Assembly: GCF_033705735.1 (NCBI RefSeq)
Contig: NZ_CP131131.1
Span: 496,001-560,000 of the forward strand
Source: Shinella zoogloeoides
GTDB lineage: Bacteria > Pseudomonadota > Alphaproteobacteria > Rhizobiales > Rhizobiaceae
Direction of reading: 5' to 3'
DNA: 64,000 bases
In this document: piece by piece, positions 42,855-50,835 of the stretch
How the letters are laid out: every line of letters begins with the position of its first letter
Numbering within the stretch: position 1 is the first letter of the stretch
Notes under the pieces: generated by a model
What the model saw: only the letters and a program-made list of their open reading frames with translations
The model's database searches: none
What the model was told of the DNA's origin: nothing
Program-made: the position numbers and the translations under genes

Positions 42855-43967
42855 ATGGCCGACGTTCAACTTGATGGTATTCGAAAGGCATACGGAAGTC
42901 TCGAAATCCTTCGTGACATAGATCTTGAGATCGAGCACGGAGAGTTCGTCGTTTTCGTCGGGCCATCGGGCTCTGGAAAATCGACACTGCTCAGGATGAT
43001 AGGCGGTCTTGAGCAGATTTCCGGCGGTACGCTGAAAATTGACAGCAAGGTTGTCAACCGCGTTGATGCGGCCGACAGGAACCTCGGGATGGTTTTCCAG
43101 AGCTACGCGCTCTATCCGCATTTGAGCGTGCGTGACAATCTGGCGTTCCCTCTGCGCATGGCAAAGGCGCGAAAGGAAGAAATCGCGGTCAAGGTCGGCA
43201 ACGCCGCAAAGTTGCTTCAGATCGAGCACCTGCTTGACCGGAAGCCGAAGGAGCTTTCAGGTGGACAAAGGCAGCGCGTGGCCATTGGACGGGCAATTGT
43301 TCGGGAGCCGAAAGTGTTCCTGTTCGACGAACCGTTGTCGAACCTGGATACCGAGTTGCGTGTACAGATGCGGGTGCAGATTGCAAAGCTGCACCGTCAG
43401 CTCGGAAACACGATGATCTACGTCACCCACGACCAGGTGGAAGCGATGACGATGGCGGACAAGATCGTGGTGCTGAAGGACGGTCGCATCGAACAGGTTG
43501 GAAGCCCCCATGATCTGTACCACAAGCCAGCGACTCAGTTCGTTGCTGGCTTCATCGGGTCGCCCCGGATGAATTTCCTTCTTTGCAAGGTCAAGTCAAG
43601 GAACGAAAGCCAGGTGGAGATCGGAGTGGGTTCAAACGGTCGCTGGCTTCCGGTCGACGGGAAAGAGGTAGGGCCGGGAGCGACCGTAACGCTCGGGATC
43701 CGACCTGACGACTTCATTGCACCATCGGGCAATCCTGGCGAACTGCTTGTCGACATCGAAGTCGATTTTGTCGAGCATCTGGGCAGCGCCACCTATCTCT
43801 ATGGGACGGCTCTCGGAGAGAACGTCGTGGCGCGTTCCCCTGACGATCATTTCCATGTGGGCAGGCAAGGGCCGATCTCGCTGGCCGTCGCCGCCTCGGA
43901 TTGTCACGTGTTCGGACGTGATGGCAAGGCACTGCCGCGTTTCCAGGCACCGAAAAGCTGGAGTTGA
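42855..43967 (+). CDS. Carbohydrate ABC transporter ATP-binding protein (UgpC/MsmK type)
   Basis: This 370-residue ATPase has Walker A GPSGSGKST, signature LSGGQRQRVA and Walker B FLFDEPLSNLD. The C-terminal OB-fold regulatory region (about residues 235-370) is typical of the MalK/UgpC group, which energises sugar importers. The ribosome site TAGGAGGAACAC is strong. It serves the two permeases encoded upstream; a metabolic block of three genes lies between them. Confidence 0.94.
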   Translation: MADVQLDGIRKAYGSLEILRDIDLEIEHGEFVVFVGPSGSGKSTLLRMIGGLEQISGGTLKIDSKVVNRVDAADRNLGMVFQSYALYPHLSVRDNLAFPLRMAKARKEEIAVKVGNAAKLLQIEHLLDRKPKELSGGQRQRVAIGRAIVREPKVFLFDEPLSNLDTELRVQMRVQIAKLHRQLGNTMIYVTHDQVEAMTMADKIVVLKDGRIEQVGSPHDLYHKPATQFVAGFIGSPRMNFLLCKVKSRNESQVEIGVGSNGRWLPVDGKEVGPGATVTLGIRPDDFIAPSGNPGELLVDIEVDFVEHLGSATYLYGTALGENVVARSPDDHFHVGRQGPISLAVAASDCHVFGRDGKALPRFQAPKSWS

Positions 43968-44021
43968 ATGTTCGGGCTGAATGGTCGATCCTGCTGCCGC
44001 TGAAAATGAGGATCGATCACC

Positions 44022-45776
44022 ATTTCCGAGCTTAGACAGTTTCTGAGCGATTCGAGATCATTCATGCTTGGGGCCGCCATTGGCTCCGGCATGACGGCGC
44101 GCGCTGCCGAAAGGGCGGGAGCGGATTTCGTTCTGGCATTGAACGCCGGCCGTTTTCGAGCAATGGGTGGATCCTCTCCGGCATCGATCCTTCCGATACG
44201 CGACAGCAACGCCTTTGTCGAAGGGTTTAGTCGTTCGGAGATCCTACGCAGTACGCGGCTCCCGGTGTTCTTCGGCGCGTGCACATTCAATCCGACGTTG
44301 GACATCAATCTCTTCCTCGACCGATTGAAGCGGTGGGGTTTCGCTGGTGTGACGAATTTCCCATCTGTCATCCACCTCGATGACCCACGCCGGGCGATTC
44401 TCGAGGAAAGCAAGCTTGGATATCAGAGAGAGGTCGATCTCCTTGTCAAAGCCAGACAGCGTGGAATGATGACCATAGCCTACACGCGTACGCAGAGCGA
44501 AGCGCGTCGTATGGTCGAAGCAGGCGTTGAGGCCATTGCCATGAACTTCAACCTAAACGCTGCAGAGACGGCACAGTCTGCATCCTCGATAGGCCTGCCA
44601 GAGCTAGCGGCAAGGACGAGAGACATTGCCCGAACCGTTCATGGAGTAGACAGAAATGTCGTCTGTCTGCTCGCGGGCGGTCCGATCACCAAGCCTGAGG
44701 AACTCATGGATGTCTGCAGGGAAACTGGGACGCAGGGCTTCATAGGGGGCTCATCTCTCGATCGTGTGCCTTTGGAGACCTCGGTCCTGGAAATGACCTC
44801 GGGGTTCAAGACAATCCACGTCTTGCGCGAGAAGGTCGATCTTCTCGAACGCCGGCTCCAGCTCAATGGTTACAGGCACGGAGTGATTGCCCAGTCTGCG
44901 ACGATGAACAAGTCGCTCGACGCTGCAAAACGCCTGGCAACGGGAGCAAATCCCGTACTGGTGTCGGGAGAAGCGGGGGCCGGGAAGCGGCGTGTCGCAT
45001 CGCTTGTCCATTCCCTGTCTGGCCGGAAACATCGAAAGCCCGTGGTATTTCCTTGCCGTCCGTCTCCGGGAAGCCAGAATGCGATCGCGCTGTTTGGTCT
45101 GGATGCCGACAAGGATACCCGCCGCCGAATTTCCGTGCTCGAAACTGCTTCAGAGACCTCGCTCGTCATCCTTCACGTGAACGAACTCTCAGTCGAGGAA
45201 CAGGAAAAACTCGCCGATTTCATCGAGTCGGGTTCGTACACCGCACACAACGGCGCGACGACGAACCGTTCCGATGCGAAGATAATCGCCACGTGCACGA
45301 TACCAGCCGGGAGGCGTTCGTCGGAAGGTCTTCTGACCTCTCGCCTGCGCGACGCTTTTGCTGGCCTCGAAGTGGTACTGCCTCCGCTTCGGGATCGTCT
45401 GGAGGACCTGCCGGCCTTGATCCATCATTTCACAGTGGAAACGAGGGGTGATGCGTCTGCAGGCGTTCTTGCCATCGAGAACTCTGCATTTCTTGCACTC
45501 GCAAGTCATTCCTGGCCCGGAAACATCAGGGAGCTGCGGCATGTTGTCGAACAGTTGGCCATCCTGCCTCCGGATGTCGCGATCGCTGCAGATCGGATCA
45601 GTGCAGTGCTTGGAGTGAGCCCGCCGCCCGCAGAACCCACAAATCTATCCGAGCGGGAGTGGATCATTGATGCACTCCGGCGGAACAAGCTGCACCGCGG
45701 GAAAACAGCCCGAGCGCTGGGTCTGTCACGCAAGACACTTTACAACAAAATCAGAAAGCTTCGCATTCTCGACTAA
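44022..45776 (+). CDS. TIM-barrel sensor fused to a degenerate AAA+ domain and Fis-type HTH: putative cluster regulator
   Basis: The N-terminal ~265 residues are a TIM barrel of the PEP_hydrolase-like family (motifs GADFVLALNAGRFR, WGFAGVTNFPS, LLAGGPITKPEEL, GGSSLDRVP). A domain follows that resembles sigma-54 activators, with Walker A GEAGAGKR. The GAFTGA loop is missing and the Walker B acids are replaced (ILHVNEL). A Fis-type helix-turn-helix ends the protein (GKTARALGLSRKTLYNKIRKL). The first ATG is 44064, but conserved helix residues (ISELRQFLSD) lie upstream in frame, so translation may start at ATT 44022 or ATC 44016 behind GAGG. It probably controls this cluster using sigma-70 polymerase, with the barrel sensing a pathway metabolite. 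Confidence 0.75.
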   Translation: MSELRQFLSDSRSFMLGAAIGSGMTARAAERAGADFVLALNAGRFRAMGGSSPASILPIRDSNAFVEGFSRSEILRSTRLPVFFGACTFNPTLDINLFLDRLKRWGFAGVTNFPSVIHLDDPRRAILEESKLGYQREVDLLVKARQRGMMTIAYTRTQSEARRMVEAGVEAIAMNFNLNAAETAQSASSIGLPELAARTRDIARTVHGVDRNVVCLLAGGPITKPEELMDVCRETGTQGFIGGSSLDRVPLETSVLEMTSGFKTIHVLREKVDLLERRLQLNGYRHGVIAQSATMNKSLDAAKRLATGANPVLVSGEAGAGKRRVASLVHSLSGRKHRKPVVFPCRPSPGSQNAIALFGLDADKDTRRRISVLETASETSLVILHVNELSVEEQEKLADFIESGSYTAHNGATTNRSDAKIIATCTIPAGRRSSEGLLTSRLRDAFAGLEVVLPPLRDRLEDLPALIHHFTVETRGDASAGVLAIENSAFLALASHSWPGNIRELRHVVEQLAILPPDVAIAADRISAVLGVSPPPAEPTNLSEREWIIDALRRNKLHRGKTARALGLSRKTLYNKIRKLRILD

Positions 45777-45788
45777 TGGCTTCGATGG

Positions 45789-46382
45789 CTATCTGAGCGA
45801 AAGGATCGGCGGTGCTCCTCGACGATCGGCATTGATCTCGGGGTCACATTCTAAGAGCAGGCTTTCACTGATGGGCAGATGCAGCGACGAGACTGGCACG
45901 CTGACTATTGCATCCAGGAGTCCTGATAGACGCAACTCGATGGTGCTGATCTCCTCCGTCCGCGATGCTGCGTACACGAGCCCTAAACCGATCTCATGAA
46001 ACCACTTCATCCTGTCGATCTCGATCGTGTTGCCCTCCTGGGGTGACGACTGTCCTTGCTTAACCTCGACAAGAGAGGCGGGAGGGAAGTTCACAACCCC
46101 GGCAAAGCCCTGATCTATCAGCAGATCACCGAGGTCCTCCCACAGCGGAAATGGATCGATCATCATCACAGCGGCATAGCAGTTGGGCCTTGCTGGGCTA
46201 ACTGTGGTCCTCAGTGCATTCATCAGCTCTGCGTTCCAGTCGAGCACAGGTAGCGTTGCCAACACTAGCGGTGAGCCTTCTGGGAGGACTCGAATCCCCG
46301 GGGCGAAGATAACGCCTTGGCTCGCAGGGCAGTCGTGCGCGGCCCCTATGGAAAGCTCTGTGTTATCGACAATCGCCCACAT
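45789..46382 (-). CDS. Divergent, C-terminally short TIM-barrel (PEP_hydrolase-like) protein
   Basis: This protein of about 197 residues is a third relative of the TIM-barrel family in the cluster. The clearest match is QGFAGVVNFPPASLVE followed by MKWFHEIGLGLVYAASRTEE. It ends before the last strands, so it lacks the GASSxER phosphate-type motif of the enzyme at 47721. It is also poorly conserved in the first third. It could be a decayed copy or a regulatory partner. Its presumed ATG at 46382 directly abuts the TACCCA repeat motif. It converges on the regulator gene with a 12-base gap. Confidence 0.6.
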   Translation of the reverse strand: MWAIVDNTELSIGAAHDCPASQGVIFAPGIRVLPEGSPLVLATLPVLDWNAELMNALRTTVSPARPNCYAAVMMIDPFPLWEDLGDLLIDQGFAGVVNFPPASLVEVKQGQSSPQEGNTIEIDRMKWFHEIGLGLVYAASRTEEISTIELRLSGLLDAIVSVPVSSLHLPISESLLLECDPEINADRRGAPPILSLR

Positions 46383-46397
46383 ACCCAATTTTACCCA
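46382..46397. promoter_or_regulatory. Second TACCCA-N4-TACCCA motif
   Basis: TACCCAATTTTACCCA matches the motif at 36926-36941 in 15 of 16 positions. It lies between the divergent TIM-barrel fragment gene and the UPF0261 operon, 94 bases ahead of the leader frame at 46491. It overlaps the first base of the presumed start codon of the minus-strand gene. A regulator bound here could block that gene and affect the plus-strand operon. Confidence 0.6.
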
Positions 46398-46490
46398 TCT
46401 CTCATGTCGCGCTTGGTTCTGCCAATAGCAGCGAGGGACTATTCGTACTCAAAATTGCCCAGGAATCGAGCAGACTCAAGGGAGGGTCAC

Positions 46491-46553
46491 ATGTCAATCT
46501 CACCAAATCGGACAGCGCGATCTTTGATTGGCGCACGGGCGCTGGCCTTATGA
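46491..46553 (+). CDS. 20-residue leader frame coupled to the UPF0261 gene
   Basis: A short frame encodes MSISPNRTARSLIGARALAL behind a strong ribosome site (GGAGGG at 46481-46486). Its stop TGA overlaps the ATG of the next gene (ATGA at 46550-46553). The UPF0261 gene has no ribosome site of its own near its ATG. The leader therefore looks like a device for translational coupling, or less likely a displaced true start with a frameshift. Confidence 0.5.
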   Translation: MSISPNRTARSLIGARALAL

Positions 46554-47734
46554 GCGTATCTGTGTCGAAGGCGGACGCGATCGCCATCGTAGCGACCATG
46601 GATACGAAAAGCGCAGAAGTCGATTTCGTTTCCAATATCATCCGGCAATGCGGAAGGGATGTTGTCCGGATCGATGTCGGTACTTCCTCCTCATTTCCTG
46701 ACCGATCGAACGATCCGGCAAGCCTGCTCAAGTCGATTGCGCAGCGCGCACGCGTATCGATAGGGGAGATGCAGGCTGATGGCAGCATAACTGCTGTGAT
46801 CGGTATTGCCGGCGGTAAAGGGAGCGGCCTCTTCGGCGAGGTGGTTGCAGATCTGCCTTACGGCTTCCCCAAGCTGCTTGTATCGAGTGCGAGGCCAGCG
46901 CTTCTCGCGGAACTCGCCAAAACAAGCGACATTCTCCTTTACCCGACCTTGGTGGATCTGTTCGGCGTGAACGGCTTCACTTCACGGATACTCACAAATG
47001 CTGCTCACGCTATCGCATCGCTGCGGTACGCGCCGCAAAAGGACGCGCGGCGCTCGATAGTCGCAATTTCCGCCTTCGGCGTAACCACTCCAGCCGTGGA
47101 CCGATGCGTTCGCTTGCTCGCAGATCGCAATATCGAAGCCGTCGTGTTTCCAGCGAATGGATCAGGGGGCCGCAAGATGGAGGTTCTTATCGAAGACGGA
47201 GAATTCGACGCCGTGCTCGATCTGACGACCACAGAACTGGCGGACGAACTGCTCGGCGGAACAGCCAGTGCAGGCGATAGAAGACTGACTGCGGCGGGCT
47301 TGATGGGAATTCCTCAGCTCATTGCTCCAGGCGCCGTAGACATGGTCAACTTCGGGGTGCCGACGAGTGTTCCGGAGCGGTATGCGCATCGGTCATTCTA
47401 TTCCCACACCCCCTACACGACCCTGATGCGCACGACCCCTGAGGAAACGCGCGAGATTGGGCGGCGCACAGGATTGAAGCTCCGGAGTGCCTCAGGGCCA
47501 GTGTGCGTGATGTGGCCCGAGAAAGGTGTCTCCGACTACGATCGCGAGAACGGGGTGTTTCACGATCCTGCTGCAAACGAGGCCTGGCTTTCGGGTGTCG
47601 AGGACACTCTTCCAGAGACGGCCAAGTGCATCAAAATCCCATTCCACATCAACGATCCTGAATTCGCCGATGCTGCCGTCGCGTGGATCCTTGAGAAAAT
47701 CAAAAGCGAGGTTGTAGCCGATGAAAATGTTTGA
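46550..47734 (+). CDS. UPF0261 / Tm-1-like ATP-binding protein
   Basis: This 394-residue protein belongs to UPF0261, with motifs AIVATMDTKSAEVDF, GIAGGKGSGLFGEV, DLFGVNGFTSRIL and GAVDMVNFG. In the tomato virus-resistance protein Tm-1 the equivalent domain binds ATP and is fused to a TIM-barrel domain. Here the TIM barrel is the next gene, overlapping by 14 bases. Bacterial UPF0261 and TIM-barrel genes are often adjacent, but their reaction is not known to me. The genomic setting suggests a joint enzymatic step in catabolism of the imported compound. Confidence 0.85.
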   Translation: MSVSVSKADAIAIVATMDTKSAEVDFVSNIIRQCGRDVVRIDVGTSSSFPDRSNDPASLLKSIAQRARVSIGEMQADGSITAVIGIAGGKGSGLFGEVVADLPYGFPKLLVSSARPALLAELAKTSDILLYPTLVDLFGVNGFTSRILTNAAHAIASLRYAPQKDARRSIVAISAFGVTTPAVDRCVRLLADRNIEAVVFPANGSGGRKMEVLIEDGEFDAVLDLTTTELADELLGGTASAGDRRLTAAGLMGIPQLIAPGAVDMVNFGVPTSVPERYAHRSFYSHTPYTTLMRTTPEETREIGRRTGLKLRSASGPVCVMWPEKGVSDYDRENGVFHDPAANEAWLSGVEDTLPETAKCIKIPFHINDPEFADAAVAWILEKIKSEVVADENV

Positions 47735-48548
47735 ACGTTCGGAAATCCTTTCGGCTGTGGCTGAGCAGACCGCAAGCGGAAATGCCATTCTGGCCGCAGG
47801 AAGTAGTTGCGGCCTGGTCGCCAAGTGCGCGGTGCTGGGTGGAGCGGACATGCTGGTCGTCTACAGCACCGGCCTTTCGCGTCTTATGGGCCTGCCAACG
47901 AGCCGGATTGGAGATTCGAACGCACGGACCATCGAAATGGCGGACGAGATCCGGAACGTCGTCTCGACCGTCCCAGTGATCGGCGGCGTCGAGGCATGGG
48001 ATCCTGTCAGACTTGACCTTGATCGCCTGCTCGACAGGTTCTGGGCCGCTGGATACTCCGGTGTGATCAACTACCCCACCATCTCGACGATGGGTGATAA
48101 ATGGCGCGATCGAAGAGGCCGCGTTGGTCTGGGTTTCGACCGGGAGGTCGAGATGATCAGGTTGGCGCGACAGAAGAATATTTTCTCGATGGCCTACGTA
48201 GCCTCGGCTGAAGATGCGGCCGCGATGGCAGAAGCGGGAGCGGACTGCATTGTTCCTCACGTAGGGGCAACCCGCGGGGGCTTGGTCGGTCACGAGGAAG
48301 GCCAGGCGGTCCAGGAAGCAGTCGTGAAGATCAACAAGATCAACGATGCCGCCAGAGCCGTACGATCCGACATCATTCTTCTTGCCCATGGCGGCGCTGT
48401 CGCGGAACCCGAAGACACGGTAGAAGTGTATCGGCAGACGAAGTGTGTTGGCTTCGTAGGAGCTTCCTCGATCGAAAGGATACCGATCGAGCGGGCAGTG
48501 CAGGCAGTTGCCAAGGCGTTCAAAGCCGTCCCGGTCCCCCGTTCCTGA
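47721..48548 (+). CDS. TIM-barrel PEP_hydrolase-family enzyme
   Basis: This 275-residue protein is a complete single-domain member of the TIM-barrel family annotated as phosphoenolpyruvate hydrolase-like. Motifs are GADMLVVYSTGLSRLMG, AGYSGVINYPT, LGFDREVEMI, CIVPHVGATRGG and FVGASSIERIP. The last looks like a phosphate-binding loop, and the HVGATRGG segment is absent from the regulator copy. The UPF0261 partner lies directly upstream with overlap. The name of the family comes from structural genomics and the true reaction here is uncertain. Confidence 0.85.
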   Translation: MKMFERSEILSAVAEQTASGNAILAAGSSCGLVAKCAVLGGADMLVVYSTGLSRLMGLPTSRIGDSNARTIEMADEIRNVVSTVPVIGGVEAWDPVRLDLDRLLDRFWAAGYSGVINYPTISTMGDKWRDRRGRVGLGFDREVEMIRLARQKNIFSMAYVASAEDAAAMAEAGADCIVPHVGATRGGLVGHEEGQAVQEAVVKINKINDAARAVRSDIILLAHGGAVAEPEDTVEVYRQTKCVGFVGASSIERIPIERAVQAVAKAFKAVPVPRS

Positions 48549-48581
48549 TCCTCGATCCATTATCTATTCAGCGAGACTGAT

Positions 48582-50315
48582 ATGACCCTAGCATCCGCTT
48601 CTATCGGCACCAGGCCTGCCGATTCCAGCCAATGGGACGAAATCTATGATGTCGTCGCCGTTGGCAGCGGAGCAGCAGGCCTATCTGCTGCTCTGTTCGC
48701 CTCGCAATCCGGACTTAAAGTCCTCATATGCGAGAAGTCTCCCAAGCTGGGCGGAACGACGGCCCTCTCTAACGGAATGATCTGGGTGCCTTGCTCTCCG
48801 CAGGCCATCGCAGCAAAAGTTGCCGACAGCATCGAGAATGCGAGGACCTATCTTAGGAACGAACTGGGTAACTACTACCGGGAGGATTTTGTTGAGGCGT
48901 ACCTGACTGACGGACCGGCGGCCTTGAGCCAGATAGCTGACGGGACTGACGTCAAGTTCACGCTGGCCTCTGCACCGGACTATCATTCCAGCCAGATCGG
49001 CGGTGTGGAGTCCGGTCGAGCCCTTAGCCCTGCACCATACGACGGCCGTCTTCTCGGGAAGGATTTCGATCTCGTCGGTGATCCCATTCGTGTTGTCTTG
49101 GGGGGTATGATGATCTCCTCCGGCGAAGTGACGAAGTTCTTGAATCCATTGAAGTCGGTCGATTCGATGCGGCATGTCCTGAAGCGCGTGGGACGTTACG
49201 CTCGCGACAGAATGTCGTATCGTCGCGGAACCGAGTTCAGTGGCGGAAACGCCCTGATTGCGCGTTTCATAGCCAGCCTTAGGAAGCGTCAGGTCGCGAT
49301 CTGGACCGAAGCCCCGCTTGTCCGCCTTGTTATCGAGGATCAAAAGGTGGTGGGCGCAATTATCCGCCGCAACGGTCGAGATTTGCGTGTCAGGGCTGAT
49401 AGAGGCGTGGTTCTCGCGACAGGGGGCTTTCCCCGCGACGCAGGCCTCCGGGCATCACTAAGTGGACCGCACCAGCATGATGATACGCTTGCTCACCCGG
49501 ACTCTACGGGGGATGGCATCAAGCTCGCCCAGCAAGCAGGTGGCGCCATAGACAATGATGTGGCGAGTGCAGGGTTCTGGACCCCGGTTTCACTCCTGCG
49601 TGACAAGAAAGGTGGCCAGCAGACAGTACCGTATGGGTGGCTGGATCGCGGCCGCCCGGGAGTGATCGCCGTCGGGCCCGATGCGCGGCGCTTCGTTAAC
49701 GAGTCCAATTCTTATCACGATATCTGCCTTGCGATGTTCAAGAACGGATACCCGAAGGACAAGCGCTTTTTTTTCATCTGCGACTCCGAGTTTCTTAAAA
49801 AGCGCGGAATGGGACACATGTTGCCGTGGCCGTGGACCATGGGAACAAGGGCATATGAGCGGGTCGACTACATCAAGGTGGGTGCGACAATCGCCGACCT
49901 TGCTAGGAAGATAGGGATCGATGCCAAGGATCTTGAGAAGACCGTCGAAGAGCACAATACGCATGCGCGGTCTGGCAAGGATCCTTACTTCCAGCGCGGA
50001 GAGTCTGCTTTCAACCGCATGCTGGGCGACCCTTCAGTTGGAACGGTGAACCCAAACCTCGGATCGATCACTGCCGGTCCGTTCATCGCTCTGCCGATCG
50101 TGCCGGCTACCCTGGGGACCGCGACGGGACTATCAACTGACACGTGGGGGCACGTGCTCGATCAAGACGGAAAGCAGATTCAAGGACTGTACGCTTGCGG
50201 CAATGACGCAACTTCGCTCATGCGTGGCCTTTATCCAGGTGCCGGGATCACGATCGGACCAGGTATCGTTTTCGCATACCGAGCCGCAAAAGCTCTTGCT
50301 GGTCGCAATTCGTGA
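48582..50315 (+). CDS. FAD-dependent dehydrogenase (fumarate reductase / ketosteroid dehydrogenase type)
   Basis: This 577-residue flavoprotein has an N-terminal FAD motif (VAVGSGAAGLSAALFAS) and a C-terminal closing segment (GLYACGNDATSLMRGLYPGAGITIGPG) typical of FAD_binding_2 enzymes. These enzymes oxidise or reduce C-C bonds next to carbonyls. No signal peptide or flavin-transfer motif is seen, so it should be cytoplasmic. It lies 34 bases after the TIM-barrel gene and is followed by an HbpS-like gene. Confidence 0.88.
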   Translation: MTLASASIGTRPADSSQWDEIYDVVAVGSGAAGLSAALFASQSGLKVLICEKSPKLGGTTALSNGMIWVPCSPQAIAAKVADSIENARTYLRNELGNYYREDFVEAYLTDGPAALSQIADGTDVKFTLASAPDYHSSQIGGVESGRALSPAPYDGRLLGKDFDLVGDPIRVVLGGMMISSGEVTKFLNPLKSVDSMRHVLKRVGRYARDRMSYRRGTEFSGGNALIARFIASLRKRQVAIWTEAPLVRLVIEDQKVVGAIIRRNGRDLRVRADRGVVLATGGFPRDAGLRASLSGPHQHDDTLAHPDSTGDGIKLAQQAGGAIDNDVASAGFWTPVSLLRDKKGGQQTVPYGWLDRGRPGVIAVGPDARRFVNESNSYHDICLAMFKNGYPKDKRFFFICDSEFLKKRGMGHMLPWPWTMGTRAYERVDYIKVGATIADLARKIGIDAKDLEKTVEEHNTHARSGKDPYFQRGESAFNRMLGDPSVGTVNPNLGSITAGPFIALPIVPATLGTATGLSTDTWGHVLDQDGKQIQGLYACGNDATSLMRGLYPGAGITIGPGIVFAYRAAKALAGRNS

Positions 50316-50324
50316 GGAATTCAG

Positions 50325-50747
50325 ATGCTGACAATAAACAGATTAAGTCTCGCCGACGCTCACATCCTGATCGGCGGTGCTCGTGCAAAGGCTGAAGAAA
50401 TCGGCGTTCCCATGTGTATTGCGATCACCGACGAGTCCGGGCAACTGATAGCATTCGAGCGAATGGACGGTGGCAAGATAACAAGTACAATCATCGCCCA
50501 AGACAAAGCCTACACCGCTGCCGGGGCGAAGAGATCAACGGAAAGCTATGGTACAGCCAGTCAACCGGGACAGCCTGCCTATGGTATCAACTCGACAATT
50601 GGCGGTCGATTGACGGTAGTTGCTGGTGGCATTCCGGTGATTGTCGAGGGCGAGGTTGTGGGCGGCATTGGCGTCAGTTCCGGTACACCAGCGCAGGATC
50701 ACGCCTGTGCTCTCGCAGGAATCGACCGTTTTCTAGTCGAAGTTTGA
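50325..50747 (+). CDS. HbpS/GlcG-family small protein
   Basis: This 140-residue protein has the GlcG/HbpS (DUF336) fold motifs GVPMCIAITDESGQLIAFERMDG (core ITDESGQLIAF), AQDKAYTAA and GGIPVIVEGEVVGGIGVSSG. Members bind heme or corrinoids or accompany diol and glycolate metabolism; the biochemical role is often unclear. It lies nine bases after the flavoprotein gene and ends the operon, followed by a strong hairpin. Confidence 0.87.
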   Translation: MLTINRLSLADAHILIGGARAKAEEIGVPMCIAITDESGQLIAFERMDGGKITSTIIAQDKAYTAAGAKRSTESYGTASQPGQPAYGINSTIGGRLTVVAGGIPVIVEGEVVGGIGVSSGTPAQDHACALAGIDRFLVEV

Positions 50748-50799
50748 TTCCTCAAAGCTTGATCGCAAGAGTCACATCAATCTCCCAAGCAGGTGTGAC

Positions 50800-50826
50800 A
50801 TGCCCTGCAACGTCGTTGCAGGGCAT
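50800..50826 (+). terminator. Hairpin terminator after the TIM-barrel/flavoprotein operon
   Basis: ATGCCCTGCAAC and GTTGCAGGGCAT form a perfect 12-bp stem with a three-base loop, 52 bases after the HbpS-like stop. There is no long T-run after it, but the position at the end of the operon and the stem strength support a transcription end or RNA-stability role. Confidence 0.7.
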
Positions 50827-50835
50827 CCAATTTAT

